Shown piece after piece: positions 21,201 through 38,600 of a stretch of DNA of 64,000 nt. Under the pieces are notes generated by a model that saw only the letters and a program-made list of their open reading frames with translations, made no database searches and had not been told where the DNA came from. Origin of the DNA: Euonymus europaeus (lineage: Eukaryota > Streptophyta > Magnoliopsida > Celastrales > Celastraceae). The position numbers and the translations under genes were made by a program. Position 1 is the stretch's first letter. Each line of letters opens with the position of its first letter. Location of the stretch: NCBI GenBank assembly GCA_963580455.1, contig OY756960.1:21573238-21637237 (forward strand), read 5' to 3'.

Positions 21201-23418
21201 GTTTTTGTCTTTCAATAGCAAAGAATAATACCATTAAATGGATGATCCATTCACTAAATTGTGTTGAAGCAAACCCAAAATTCTTTTAATTCACCACCAT
21301 CTGACTTGGAGTTTGAAATACCTAGTAATGATGTCCAATCTGGTTAGTGACATGAAGAGATTGGAGTTCAAATTTGAGACACTGATTTTTGTGGCACTTG
21401 GGCAACTGTAATTCCGTAATATTTTACTCTTGCAGTCATTAAAATGCTGAATCCAGTAACTCTGCTCCGGTCAGCTTCACCTCACTCATCCTCATCAAGG
21501 TTTCTGATGAATTCTTCAAGTTCTAGAGATAATGGCTATGAAAGCAGTAGTAATTTCTCAGAGGAGTCATGCATGTTTTCAGGTAGCCACCAGTCCACAT
21601 TGGGCAGACTATATGTGTGGGAGAAGAAACTCTACGAGGAAGTGAAGGTAAGATTCTGAATTCCTATCAGTAAACTGATAATGTACTAATGGATTTTCCT
21701 TGATCATTGGTTTGAAGACAATGTAGTAATTGTAGCCATGCAGAATCATTGAGAAACTGATCACAATTCTGTCACCTTCTTACCCTTCTTAAATAGTCTG
21801 CAGAAAAGGTTTGGATTGCATATGAGAAGAAATGCAACCAACTCAGGAACCAAGATATTAAAGGAGCAGATCCCTTTGCAGTGGCTAAAACAAGGGTAGC
21901 CATCAGAGACTTGCATATACAAATAAAGGTTTCAATACACTCAATTGAAGCTATTTCAAAGAGGATTGAAACTTTGAGGGATGAAGAATTGCAGGCTCAA
22001 CTTCTAGAATTGGTTCAGGGGTATGTCATCCAACTTTCCCTCTAGTGTCCCATATTATCTAGAAATTATCCAAGGAAATCGTCAAGTGGTGAAAGTACTG
22101 TTGCTCGATAACTTTTATAAAATACATGATATGGAGGAACATGTGAACCCACATATGATTGTCGCAGTTGGCAATCATGATTATGCAGCGATAACACTCG
22201 TATTCATCTTGTAGTCATTCCTGGTGGTTTATGTGAGCCATCAAATGCATCCATTCCTTAACCACTAGAATTTTGTGTAACTGAAACTTCTCGTTAGAGT
22301 TTATATCTTATGAAGCGCCCAATTTGTCTTGTGATGTGCAGAATCTTTGAATAGTCAACTCTCTTCCTGAAGTAATCGTTAGTTTAACTCTCTCATAACT
22401 AACACACTACACACACATGTCCCATGTGATTGAAATACTCTATACCCTAAAAAACTGAATGACAAGAGGCTCCTGCATTTCATTACCTGCCACCTTTTGG
22501 AAGCTAAGTAATTATGATATTATCTTTGACCATACTAATACTAGTTGGTCAGCTTGTAAGAGGAAAGACCCATGAGCTCATCTTTCACCAACCTTTTTTA
22601 TAGTTGGGAAAATTTTCCAAGACTCAAAACCATAGACAATAGTCTCTTAAGGGGAAATTAATTTCTTGTTATAACTTTTCACATACATATATATATATAC
22701 TTACGTTGGTATTCTACAGGCTAGCAAAGATGTGGAAAGTGATGGCAAAATGCCATCAGTCACAAAAGCAAACCTTGGATGAAGCTAAACTTTTACTGGC
22801 TGGAACACCTTCAAAACTTCATGCCAGAAGGCACTCTAATATGTCAGTCAACGACCCTGAAAGGCTGAAAAGATCGACTGCAAATCTTGAGACAGAACTC
22901 AAGAATTGGAGAGCCCGCTTCGAGTCATGGATCAGTGCTCAGCGATCCTATGTGCACGCTCTAGCCAGCTGGCTCCTCAGACGTGTAAGGTGTGATCAAG
23001 ACACGTCAAAGTTACCACTCTCTCCTCATCAGTCCACTTGTGCCCTCCCAATATTCAGTCTTTGTATGCAGTGGTCACGGCTATTAGATGCCACCCTGGA
23101 AATGCCAGTTCTCAATGGACTAGATTTTTTGCAGTTGGTATGGGTTCTTTCTACTCACAGCAGTTCAGAGGCGATTCCTGCCAGACCACTGTTGGTTCAA
23201 AGATATTTGGAATTGTATCATCAGAGGAATCGGTTCGTGATATGAAAATGGTTGAGGTTGGCCAAGTGGAAGAGGTCATGAATGCAGAGAAAATGGCTGT
23301 AGTTTCCATAAGGGTAGTTTGTGTCGGAATGTCTGTTGCAATGGGCTCACTGTCTGATTTTTGTGTTACGTCTGCTGAGGGATATACTGAACTTGCTCAA
23401 CAATGGGAGAGTTGTTGA
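18226..23418 (+). pseudogene. NRG2-like DUF630/DUF632 protein, disrupted
   Basis: The start MGCFASKLDDEEAVQLCKDR is the DUF630 N-terminus, with a Gly-2 myristoylation signal and Cys-3. Family members are plant membrane-associated or nuclear proteins of the nitrate-regulator NRG2 group. Downstream exons are recognisable: 21015-21140 (MSEVINDLEAQF), 21436-21647 (YVWEKKLYEEVK), 21797-22020 (SAEKVWIAYEKKCNQLRNQD) and 22720-23418 (LAKMWKVMAKCHQSQ, ALASWLLRRVRC, GMSVAMGSL, ending WESC). Three lesions break it. A TGA at 18874-18876 follows GLRQV where the family has Arg, and recurs in each repeat. The exit from the 570-bp array at about 21012 leaves the frame and stops at 21033. One T is missing from the T run at 23125-23130, shifting GLDF away from FAVGMGSFY. 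Without rescue splicing the product is a 216-aa fragment. Arabidopsis At2g34670 is the relative I recall. Confidence 0.85.
18609..21012 (+). repeat. 570-bp in-frame tandem array, about 4.2 copies, no visible divergence
   Basis: Copies start at 18609, 19179, 19749 and 20319, followed by a 124-base partial copy from 20889. I could see no difference between copies. The unit (190 codons) covers the Pro-rich SPNNQPNIPPPSPQIFQW segment and the acidic EDVDEEEDDEDIDCE segment of the DUF630/632 protein. Because 570 is divisible by three the frame is kept between copies, apart from one TGA in each (18874, 19444, 20014 and 20584). The left boundary shares AGAGATTG and the right boundary shares CAAGCA with the unit end, consistent with microhomology-mediated or unequal exchange. 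Confidence 0.93.
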
Positions 23419-24369
23419 TGGCCAAATAGTTGTAGTGAATCTGAATGTAGGTAGGTAGCTATATTCTATTGGTAAGTTAGTTATGGATGTCAGTTTAAAT
23501 TTTAGGTTCGAGTTTACATGACAAGGTGATAGAGAATTATCCTCCTACTCTTAGTTGGTGACCTATAAATTCTCTATTCAAGATCATTTAATTGAAATCA
23601 TAACATCAACACTTGCTTATTATTAATCATATTTTATATAAAATTAAATTAAATTAATATTTGGCAATAATAACACTCAAATCATACAAGGGCGGAGCTA
23701 GAATTTGAGATGAGGAGGAGCAAAAGAAAATCTTCAAGGATTTGGAAATAACGCCTCTAAATTTTTGTAGGCCTATTTACATAAGAAAATGTGTTGTGAA
23801 GTGTTGTCTTGACATGATTCAAAGTTAAAAATACCTGTTGACTATACAACAACATCAAGCATAGACCTAACACTACATGTAAAATCCTAATTAATGGACC
23901 TTTATTGGATCCCATTGGACTAAACAATAATGATTGGATAGGATCAGATTGGAATAAAATTTATTAGATTGTACCAAACACCGAATTGGAGTCTAATCCT
24001 CTTCTTTATCCAGCTCATCAAACAGAGCCAAATGAACTAATTAAGCCTTACCATAAACAAATTATTGTTTCAAAGCCACCAAATGCATAGGCTTCAAAGG
24101 AAATTGGATGCTTCTTTAAATTAGAGGAAATCTTAATTATTCAACAAAATGAAAACCTGGAACTTGATGGTATTTCGAACATCTAAATACCAAACGGTAC
24201 AACAATTTATTCAAGGAATAACAACCAAAAGTTCATCCCTAAATTTTATTACTTTTTTCTGTTCTATGAATTTCTTGCATCTCCTACCGAGAATGTGTAA
24301 TCAAATATGGCTCTTTGCATATTTGATTACCCATTAAAAACAGAGACCTCGAATTCAGAAGCTTTTTCT
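23419..24369. other. Intergenic and 3' UTRs
   Basis: Contains the 3' end of the NRG2-like gene on the left and that of COQ5 (minus strand) on the right. The gggcggagctagaatttg string near 23692 is a motif common at plant repeat boundaries. No further gene seen. Confidence 0.5.
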
Positions 24370-29427
<5,058 letters not shown>

Positions 29428-31341
29428 AGCTATATAAAGTATAAACAACAAACGAACAAAAACAAAGCAATTAAATCACCTCTCCAAAAATTATTCAAAA
29501 TTTTAAAAAATTTCGAGTTATCAGTCCGATTAAAAATATATCAAAAGAAGTATTGAGGCTTTAAACTGTTTCCTACCATTTCTTTGTTTCATTTTATGAT
29601 GTGGGATATGAACATATACATGAGAGAGTCTGATATATTAATTGCATTTCAAATTTTCTTTGAATCAGGAGTACAAGTGCTTGAGCAGTTTCTAGAATAT
29701 TTTCGTTCACAAGCGATGATTTGAAAAACTGTAAAAAACATTTTTGGATTTTTGGAAAATGAATATCCCACTTTCAAATTTAACAATAATCATTTGAGTT
29801 AAAGTCGTTCTTCTCAAGTGGGTGGTATAACCATTTTTATCTATGGCCGGTAGCTATACCGATTTTGCAAATTAAAACATACACATTTAAATGAATTAAA
29901 TGGCCCAAAAAAAGTCACAGAATAAATGTTGGCCAAAAATAAAAAGGGATTTAAATTCAAGAACATGAAAGATTGGCCCAAAGAAATAAGTAGAATTTAA
30001 GTAAAAAATAAACCGAAAAATATGGCCACAATTCTCTTGCCTTGCACTCAGATATAGGCCACGTTTTTAGCCCAAAAATCAAATATGGCACATTCTACTT
30101 CTACCCCTTCTTGAATGCTTTTGGTCTAATTCCTTCCCTTTGCTACCAAGTAAACGTACTATACCTTCTCTTCTATTCCATTCTCCATATACCCAAACCA
30201 AACATCCCATATCCCCAGATCGAACTTTGACTCCATAACCCCATATTATTTCCTTCTCAAGCTCATAATTCAGCAATAGCACCTCAAGAGGAAATGAAAG
30301 AAAACTTAAAACCACAGAACATCAAAGAAATTGGCCGTTAAAAGCTTAGGACTAACGGATGATTTGTGATATCCAAATCAATATGAAAGAGATCCAAGAC
30401 AGAAATTCTTTGAACATTACACATATTCAAAGCCGAATACGTGAAGAACATACCCAAATGATTATTATCCAAGCACGAATCGAGAAATAGGGAAGCATAT
30501 ATATAACCAGCAGAGAAGATATTAAGAATATGGCTGAGTAATCATTAACGTATTAAGGTATTAGGTCAAGGAAGAGCACAAGAATGGGAAAGAGAAACGA
30601 AATCAAAGGAAGAAAGGGAGTAGATGAAGCAAAGAAAATGAGGCTTTTCATACCTCTTTCTGAGGAGAAAAAGAATGGACGTTCTCCCTGTATTTCGTCC
30701 CTGTCACTTGTCAGCTCTTTCTCCCTCACTCGAAAAAACCCAAAAATTCCCTCCTCTCTTCCTCCGCTCTTCACTTTTCACTCAATCCCCTGCCAATTTC
30801 CTCTCTGCTCCTGTTCTCTCTCTCCGATTCCTTCTTGTATTGTGGGTATTGTGCCCGACTTCCCGTTAACCACTTAAATCCACATTGGGATTTTGGGCTG
30901 GGTTTAACTTCATCAAATGAGATGGGCTATTGGATTGGGCTTGTTTTGTAACAAAAGTTTAGACTAGATTTTGGGTATTTTTGAATTATGAATGGCCTTG
31001 GATTTTGCTACTGTAGATTAAATTATTTTTTTAATTTTTATTGTTTCTACCATTCCTTTAACGGATATACACCCAAGAGGTGTAAGATGTCAATCGGGCT
31101 AGGAGACCTTCGGCCAACAAGTGGTGCCATGCCTGGCTCACGATGTTCTAATTTTTTATGGCTTGTACAGTGTTTAATTAATAATAGATAAGAAGATCGA
31201 ATGAAAACAAGTGATTACTTAATAGTATTTCACATTAAAGACACGTTCATATGAATAATTACATCAAAACATTATAGCAAAAAAATACAGTCATCACAAC
31301 AGACATCTGAATAACAAAATTAAAAAAATCTAGATCATGAT
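29428..31341. other. COQ5 upstream region and intergenic
   Basis: No extra coding gene. The purine-rich minus strand at 30650-30850, with a possible GAG|GTATGA donor at about 30653, may be a non-coding leader exon of COQ5, which would put its transcription start near 30.8 kb. Open frames on the plus strand there are pyrimidine-rich leader shadows. Confidence 0.4.
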
Positions 31342-32115
31342 CTAATCGATAATCTGTGGCTTTAATCCTAGAGGTACTTGGATCCATCCAAGGTACAAGG
31401 TTCTTTGGTAAAAAGATATGTCCATAAAAATAAGTCCAGAGACAACCAAGACGCATGAAACAAATATGACAAGAAGATTCAACAGATTATGCCTACTACT
31501 GAAATAATCCTCTTCTTGAGATTGAGATTCATGATGTTCAGCCCATGGAAATAGAATTGCTTGAGCCGCCGGATCAAAAAAGTCTTGAATTCCATGAACA
31601 ATGACTTGTCCATCATTATAGATATTCCAATCAATGATCTTGACTAGGTTGAGTTCAGCCTCGAAGTCGGCATTCGAATTAAGATGAGGTACTTGAGAAG
31701 TCACCACAAGAGAATTTCCAGGTAGAAGTGTACTGATCCCTGAATACATACGAAGAGTCTCTGTTCTTAACTCTAGATCATCTCTTGGAATATAATAGGG
31801 TGAAACATGGTATGCAAGGAACATCAATGGAGACTGAAATTCCCTCATCCTGGTGAAGGCAATGTCAGTCGGGCAAAATATGGTAAAACTGGTGGAGTTT
31901 TGGTTTGATAGTAGACTAGTTAGAGAGTTGTTGAGAGTCGATGACATCGCCTTGTAACCCTTATCTTCAAGGGCACTCACGATTCCAGAGACATTAACTT
32001 CACGGCTGCCATCATGTGTGCTGCTACTGGACTCTTCTTGGCTTGCTTTTGCAGTCAATAGGATTGTTGAAAGTAGCAAGACGAGAAGAAGAAACTGTGT
32101 CTTTTTAGATTCCAT
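31342..32115 (-). CDS. FAS1-domain protein (fasciclin-like arabinogalactan type)
   Basis: Single-exon gene, 257 aa. Residues 1-25 (KKTQFLLLVLLLSTILLTAKA core) form a signal peptide. A FAS1 domain spans about 42-180, with H1-like TSFTIFCPTDIAF (75-87), the AYHV motif (101-104) and H2-like GQVIVHGIQDFF (169-180). NVS, NNS and NQNST offer N-glycosylation sites. A hydrophobic helix at about 211-232 could anchor it, but about 25 polar residues follow, so it is more a transmembrane anchor than a GPI signal. The family acts in adhesion and wall assembly outside the plasma membrane; small one-domain members such as FLA19-FLA21 are the nearest that I recall. There are few Pro-rich AGP stretches, so glycosylation as a classical AGP is doubtful. 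Frame intact. Confidence 0.88.
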   Translation of the reverse strand: MESKKTQFLLLVLLLSTILLTAKASQEESSSSTHDGSREVNVSGIVSALEDKGYKAMSSTLNNSLTSLLSNQNSTSFTIFCPTDIAFTRMREFQSPLMFLAYHVSPYYIPRDDLELRTETLRMYSGISTLLPGNSLVVTSQVPHLNSNADFEAELNLVKIIDWNIYNDGQVIVHGIQDFFDPAAQAILFPWAEHHESQSQEEDYFSSRHNLLNLLVIFVSCVLVVSGLIFMDISFYQRTLYLGWIQVPLGLKPQIID

Positions 32116-32198
32116 GGAGAAGAAGAATAGTGTGTGTGAAACAATTGAAGGAGAATTAAAGTTTGAGAGTAGTGAACTAAGCTTTCGTTATTGATTGG

Positions 32199-32206
32199 TA
32201 TTTATA
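32199..32206 (-). promoter_or_regulatory. TATA box of the FAS1 gene
   Basis: On the minus strand CTATAAATACC lies about 84 bases before the ATG at 32115, a standard distance allowing for a 50-base leader. Confidence 0.65.
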
Positions 32207-32442
32207 GAAACAAAAACTTTGTTCGACTTCTTATAATCCCGATTGGACTCGGTGTTCCCAAAATTCTAGTTGGTTTATGAATTTCACATTTGCTAATCCT
32301 AGTTGGTTGAGGATCATAAATTGAACCTGCCATGCAGCCCATTTTTTCCTGTTTGTTTTCATCCATATATTGACTGTATGATCTGAACCTTCCATGAAAT
32401 TTCACACAAGCCATGGAATCATAATCTGTTGGTGGTTAGATA

Positions 32443-32730
32443 TTAGTCGAAACGAAACAAATAGAGGTTAGAGCTCACCGATCGTGGTTGTAGTCGGGAC
32501 TGTGAAGGGAAGAGGTTGTTGATGGCATGAAAACCAGATAGCCAAATATGGTTTCGGCAGACCCTACGATCGGCGCCTCGATCTGCGATGGAAACTTCAG
32601 GCGTGAGAGAAAATGACAGTGACGACGGAGATATCGGGAAGAGACAGAGAAGGATTGGGGTTCCTTTCTCTGATTTTGGGTATTGGGCTTGGGCTTCATT
32701 AGGATAGTGGCTTGGTAAGTACAATTAATT
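32443..32730 (-). other. Orphan leader-like exon or gene relic
   Basis: This stretch is clearly richer in G+C than its surroundings. On the minus strand it reads as a CT-rich leader (TCTGTCTCTTCCCGATATCT) ending in a good donor, GATCG|GTGAGC, at about 32479. No matching coding exon lies downstream before the FAS1 gene, which has its own TATA box. It could be an alternative upstream leader of that gene or the remains of another gene. Confidence 0.35.
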
Positions 32731-33540
32731 GGGAGCAGGTTTGGGTTTAAGTTGATTTTACTGGATCATGGGCTCCCAATGAAAAACTTTGGGTTTGTAT
32801 TTTTAACTGGACAATTGGATCCAACCATTTGTGTAGTGTCAAGAAAGGAAGGCTCTACACATTCACTTTTCATGGCAATGCATGAATGATGGACGGTGAG
32901 CGCTCTTTGTGGTTATTCTCTCATTTCTAATCCACCCTGCCAAAACGGAAGTCAGCTCTCTCCTTCACCAGCCATCACTATTTTCTCTCGGACTTTTTTT
33001 TTATGATTAATTTTGTTTCTTTCATTCTTTGCAGTTTGCACAACAAAGTATCACATTTTGTATTAAAAATCAGTAAGTAACGTAAAAAATGCAGAAAAGA
33101 TGAGACTTGCACAAACAAAAATCGAAAGGTATCTGAATGAACAAATACCAACAAGTTCTGCAAGTAAAGCCATAGAGAGGTATCTCTTCAATTTCTTTCT
33201 TTAATTGAGTTGCTAAATTTGTTGCTCTTCATTTTTTACCTTTCCAATCACATTCCATTTATGCCATCAGTTTCCTTCCTTGTAATGATCTTCCTCTAAA
33301 TTGGGTCATGGTTCTTAAATTTTATTGAAAGACAATCAAATTGAAGAAAAAAAATTGCAAGATGATCACCTGATTCCAACAACTCTATAAATTTACCTGG
33401 AAGAGATTTTTTTTTTCCCTTCACTTTGCTTCTTTTGATTTTGGGTTTTCACCTCTCATTGTTGTAAATTTGGAATCTTTTAAGTTATAACAGCTTAAAA
33501 ATGGTTTAGTCTATGTTAAAGATGATTTTGTTTGGATTGA
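32731..33540. other. Intergenic, no gene seen
   Basis: AT-rich sequence upstream of the villin leader, without a supported reading frame or recognisable repeat. Confidence 0.45.
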
Positions 33541-33918
33541 TTAATTAATGAGAATTACAGTTTTTCTCTGTGCTCTTGTTGGATGGCTTTTGCTGCCGTT
33601 ACTGATAAGCACGCCTGGCACTCATCATTCCCTCCACAGTCCACAGCACCTCTTCCACTCTCTCTCTCTGTTCCTCTTTCTTTCTCACTCACTCTCTCTT
33701 TTATTTCTCTCTCTAGCTTTCGCTTTCTCAGTTGATTTGCTACAAGACCAAAAGAAGACTCCTTTTGTTACTTTTGTCCAACGTTGCAGTTTTTTTGTTG
33801 TTGCTGGTCTTGTACCTCTGAAACAATCACATTGATTTGTTTTTCAACGTTAAATTGGATCTGGGTGCTGCTTTAATCGGGTTTTTCGCATCGAATTGTG
33901 CTCAACTAACTTTACCAG

Positions 33919-35630
33919 GTAAGCTAATTAAGAATGGGAATTTTACAACTCTTTATTTATTTATTTTTTTCTTGAATTTTTAGCTTTTGGATTCTGCAAA
34001 TTAAAGCTTCATTTTGGTGAACCCGATAAGATAAAACAGCCGAATTGGGTTTTATGTTGTATCATGCATGTATGAGGCAATGACATGTGAGACTTTAGCT
34101 TTTGCCTTGTCCTCTATGGATTTCGTAGAAACTACCAAAATTTTGACGTTTGTATTTGATTTGCTAATTTTGATTATATGGAAATTTGATCTGTTCTTGT
34201 ATTGTGTTTTGGGGAGTGATTACCGTGTTCTGTTGCGTGATTTGCGTTTAGAGTGGGGCACCTAATGGACTTGAGTTTGTGTTTCCAGATGTCAATTTTA
34301 CTTTTATTAGTGAAAGGCTGTATTTTTTTCTTTTTCTTTTTTTGGTGGGGGTGATATTTGGTTTTATTATCAATATTTTGGAGATATTAAAACCCTCTAC
34401 CCTCTGTTAAATTAGATTCCCAATATTATTTCATTTCTGTAATAGTATTTATTATTATTTCTTGCTAGTTACCTGCATAAGTATACTGGTATTGGATTGG
34501 ACTTATGATTGTAGAAATGCATACAGATCTCTCTTGTGAGAAATTCTCTATTATTAGTCTCTCAGAAGTGGAACAGATTTTTTGCTTTGGCATTTCTCTA
34601 TTTCTTGTCATTATCTTTTGTATTATGATCACGCGCTTTGGCGGTTCACTGTATAATTTATTATATATTAATGTGTCTTGCATTGTTCAACTAGTCAGGC
34701 TTAGTGCAATGTCTTATGCAGACTGACATATAGACTGACATTAGCTATGTTTGTTTGCTAGCACATTTCCAGCTTAGAAAGTGCTCCGAAACAAATTAAA
34801 GTTGGTTAGCTGCTATAATGTTTAGACTTCATCATTCTTATTTCACTCCGGTGCTTGCATTCTTGCTGAAGCTTTCTACAGGTGTTCCATCTAAATAAAA
34901 CAATTGGGCCATATATAACTGAAATTTGTAAAAGAAAGAGTTAGCGATATTAAGTGAAACCGCAAACCTGAAATTTTTCGTGTGGTACATTGTTGAAATG
35001 GTTATGAAGTTCAAGAAAGCGTACATAGTCTTTGTTGTAAAGATGCAATGGCATTCATTTGTTCAGGTGCTTCTGTTAGGGTGGCATTACATTTTTTATA
35101 TGAAGTCCGACCCTTGCTCTTAAAGTATAATCTGGTGTTAGAGTTTGCTGCAACTGCGACTGAGGAGCTTCCTGGAGGTTTCTTTCCAGAATAGTAAGAG
35201 AGAGAAAATAAGAAGAATTAATATATTTGACTAAAGTCTAGCGGAGTCGTGGAGGCACGTATGCATTTATGTACATGTAATACTATATTTTGTAACATTT
35301 ATTGAAATATGTTGGATGACATTGACATAAGTTAACTTATAAATATTGAATTCAAAAGTATATGCTCGATCATTTTCACCATGGAGTTTTGGGCTTCTTA
35401 ACAAGGTTACTAATATGTTCGAAAGTGATGGTAGTGTCATCTTGTTCTTCAATTTAGTTATGGTTTGTTGCAATAACTTTGATCATCTAATCTCGAGTGC
35501 TTCTAAAACAATTTCTCATTTTATATGGTCTCCACTGACAAGAAATCTTGTATAATTTATGATTTTATTGTTATTTATATAATTTCATTTTATGTTACAT
35601 GCTGGATCACTGCTGCTAATAGTGTTGCAG
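33919..35630 (+). other. Villin leader intron (1.7 kb)
   Basis: A CT-rich leader (tctctctctctgttcc, 33660-33720) ends CCAG|GTAAGC at 33918/33919. The acceptor GTGTTGCAG ends at 35630, 67 bases before the start codon. The intron contains no gene. Large leader introns of this kind are common in highly expressed plant cytoskeletal genes. Confidence 0.65.
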
Positions 35631-35697
35631 GGCAATACTACTTATATCTCAAAGCTGAAGATCTCTCAAATCAAGTAGTTAAATCTTCAGAATAAGT

Positions 35698-38600
35698 ATG
35701 GCAGTTTCCATGAGAGATTTAGATTCAGCATTTCAGGGAGCTGGACAAAAGGGGTATCCTTCATTTTATGAAATATGCTGCATCTGTATTTGGTTTCCGC
35801 TTCAATTGCAACTGGTTGTGCAGGTCCAGTTTTCATCTCGGTTATTAGGTTTCTATACTAAATCTTTTATCTGTACTCTCCTTGACACTGAATAGAGGAA
35901 TTGAGATATGGCGGATTGAAAACTTTTGTCCTGTTTCCGTGCCGAGGTGCTCTTATGGCAAGTTTTTTACAGGCGATTCCTATGTCATTTTGAAGGTTAG
36001 TGATCGATTTTGATTCATTCTGTGACCCTTTTATCGGTTGGCTGAAATAGGTTGAAAGCTACGGAATGATAATAATATACTGTCAACCAACTCATAATGA
36101 CAGATATTGCCTTTTTCGTTGCATTTTATATTCCTGTCTAGGAAAATAACATTCTCATCAGTGGAAGCATGGCTTCTGTAGTAAATGTATATGGCCCCTG
36201 TTTCTACGGGACAACATTGAACGGCCTTACATTTTTACTTGTTTTAAGTTGCACTATTTTTCGTATGACCACATTCTCTGTGATACATATGATACTAATT
36301 ATTTTGCAAATTCGTGAAAAGACTTTCTTAATACTGTGTAATATAACTCTTCGTTGTACTTTTGGTTTGAAGGTAATGGTTAATTGTTCAGATTGCTCCG
36401 TGAGTAATTATAATTACTGAGTTCTATCGGTTTACTTCTTATGTCTTTTTCCTTTTGTATTCTTCAGACAACTGCCTTGAAAAATGGTGCCTTATGCCAT
36501 GATATTCATTATTGGATTGGTAAAGACACCACCCAGGTGAGTTGATTGGTATATGGTTTTGCTATTCTTTCAGTGCTTATATTTTTGGATATTCTTGTAA
36601 TTTTGGGACCACGATCCTGTTGAAATAGGATGAAGCAGGTACCGCAGCAGTCAAGACAATTGAACTAGATGCAGCTCTTGGAGGACGTGCCGTTCAATAT
36701 CGTGAAGTACAGGGCCATGAAACTGAGAAGTTCCTGTCTTATTTTAAGCCATGCATCATACCTCAAGAAGGTGGAGTTGCATCTGGGTTTAAACATGCTG
36801 AAGCTGAAGAACACAAGACAAGGTTGTTTGTTGTCAAAGGAAAACATGTTGTCCATGTAAAAGAGGCAAGTCTGTGGACTTTGCTTCTTTATTCTTGACA
36901 AATTACTCCCCCACCTGATTTATTCTCGTTGATCAGTGTGTTTTTTTTTTTGTCTGTTTAGTTACTGATTTGGATGTTATGACAGGTTCCTTTTGCTCGC
37001 TCATCACTAAATCATGATGACATTTTTATCCTTGACACCAAGTCTAAAATTTTTCAATTTAATGGTTCCAATTCATCTATTCAAGAGAGGGCAAAGGCAC
37101 TTGAAGTTGTGCAGTACGTAAAAGATACCTATCATGATGGAAAATGTGAGGTTGCTGCCATTGGTAAGTAAATTAACAAGTTTTTTTTCCTTGGTAATAT
37201 TGAACTGCGATATAATAACTAATCTATTTGCACAGAGGATGGCAAGTTGATGGCTGATGCCGAAACAGGAGAATTTTGGGGTTTTTTTGGTGGCTTCGCT
37301 CCACTTCCGAGGAAAGCAGCCAATGAAGAGGAAAAGGCAGTTGATTCTCAGGATACTAAGCTACATCAGTAATATTTTTTTAACTTTGTTCTGTGTGTTC
37401 CATTATGTTCATCTCTTCTTGAAATTTATCTTCCCCGTACAAATGGGTTTTAATTATTTGATTTATATGTGAATTACTCCTTTCCTTCTTTTTACCCGCT
37501 TAAACATCTATGATTTTTTGGTCAAAATTTATCAAGAGCCAGCATCAAACCATTGGCGAGGACTGCAAAAATTGTCTTCATTCTTTCTTTCTTAGTGAAA
37601 AAGTTTCCAGAGTGAAATTAGAGAAAGTGCAATGGTGCACTAATTTGGAGTGTGTAGAGAGATAGATTTGAAAAAATTGTATTGGAAGTGGTGTAGAATG
37701 GTAGGAAAAAAAATGAAAATGGTAGAAAATTATGAGAGAAATAATGTTGATACTTGATATTTGGAGTGTTAGTGAATGGAAAGTGAAAAAAAATTGTATT
37801 GAAATATGTGTTTTATTGATATGATTATATTAAGAGATGTGTTTTGCTGATGTGGATAAGTAAATGGGACCCAATTGTGTGTAATAGAGGTGTGACCCAA
37901 TTGGAGAATTTAGAGTGGTTGAAAGTGATGGTGCAATAATAGTCGAATGCAATAATTTAGTTCTGACAGACATGTGTTTGCCTTTGAAGCGTTGAAAATG
38001 GCCAAGCTGAACCTCTTAAGGATGTTTCTCTAACAAGGGAGTTGCTAGACACAAATAAATGCTATCTTCTAGATTGTGGGCTTGAAGTGTTCGTCTGGAT
38101 AGGGAGAAATACCTCTCTTGATGAAAGGAAGAGTGCAAGTGGAGCTGCAGAAGTAACACTCAGTTCTTTCTTAATCAAATGTCATTAAATGTTATTTATG
38201 ATTAAAATATTATTGCGGAACAGGAGTTGGTCCGTGGTACTGATCGACCAAAATCTCAAATAATTCGTGTCATTGAGGGATTTGAGACAGTGATGTTTCG
38301 GTCAAAGTTTGAATCATGGCCTCAAGCAACTAATGTGGCTGTCTCTGAGGATGGCAGAGGCAAGGTTGCAGGTCAGTGGTAGAATGGTTTTCCACACGTT
38401 TTCCTCGCAATGCAAGTTTACATGTGTGTGTATATATATCTCTGTATGTGAGCGCACATTTGTGTATATAATTAAAAAACTACTTGTCAGTTGAATTATA
38501 AAAGGTAGTGGCCATTTTCATAATGTCCATCGGAAGTTCTCATTATTATTCTACGTCTTTGTAGCACTTCTAAAACGTCAGGGAGTAAATGTTAAGGGCC

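Noticed and set aside
30584..30877. Ser/Pro-rich plus-strand frames near 30.7 kb
   Set aside because: They arise from a pyrimidine-rich stretch that fits a COQ5 leader on the other strand; no motif or codon bias.
33548..33835. 95-aa Leu/Ser/Phe-rich frame resembling a membrane protein
   Set aside because: It is the CT-rich untranslated leader of the villin gene, ending at a splice donor at 33918.
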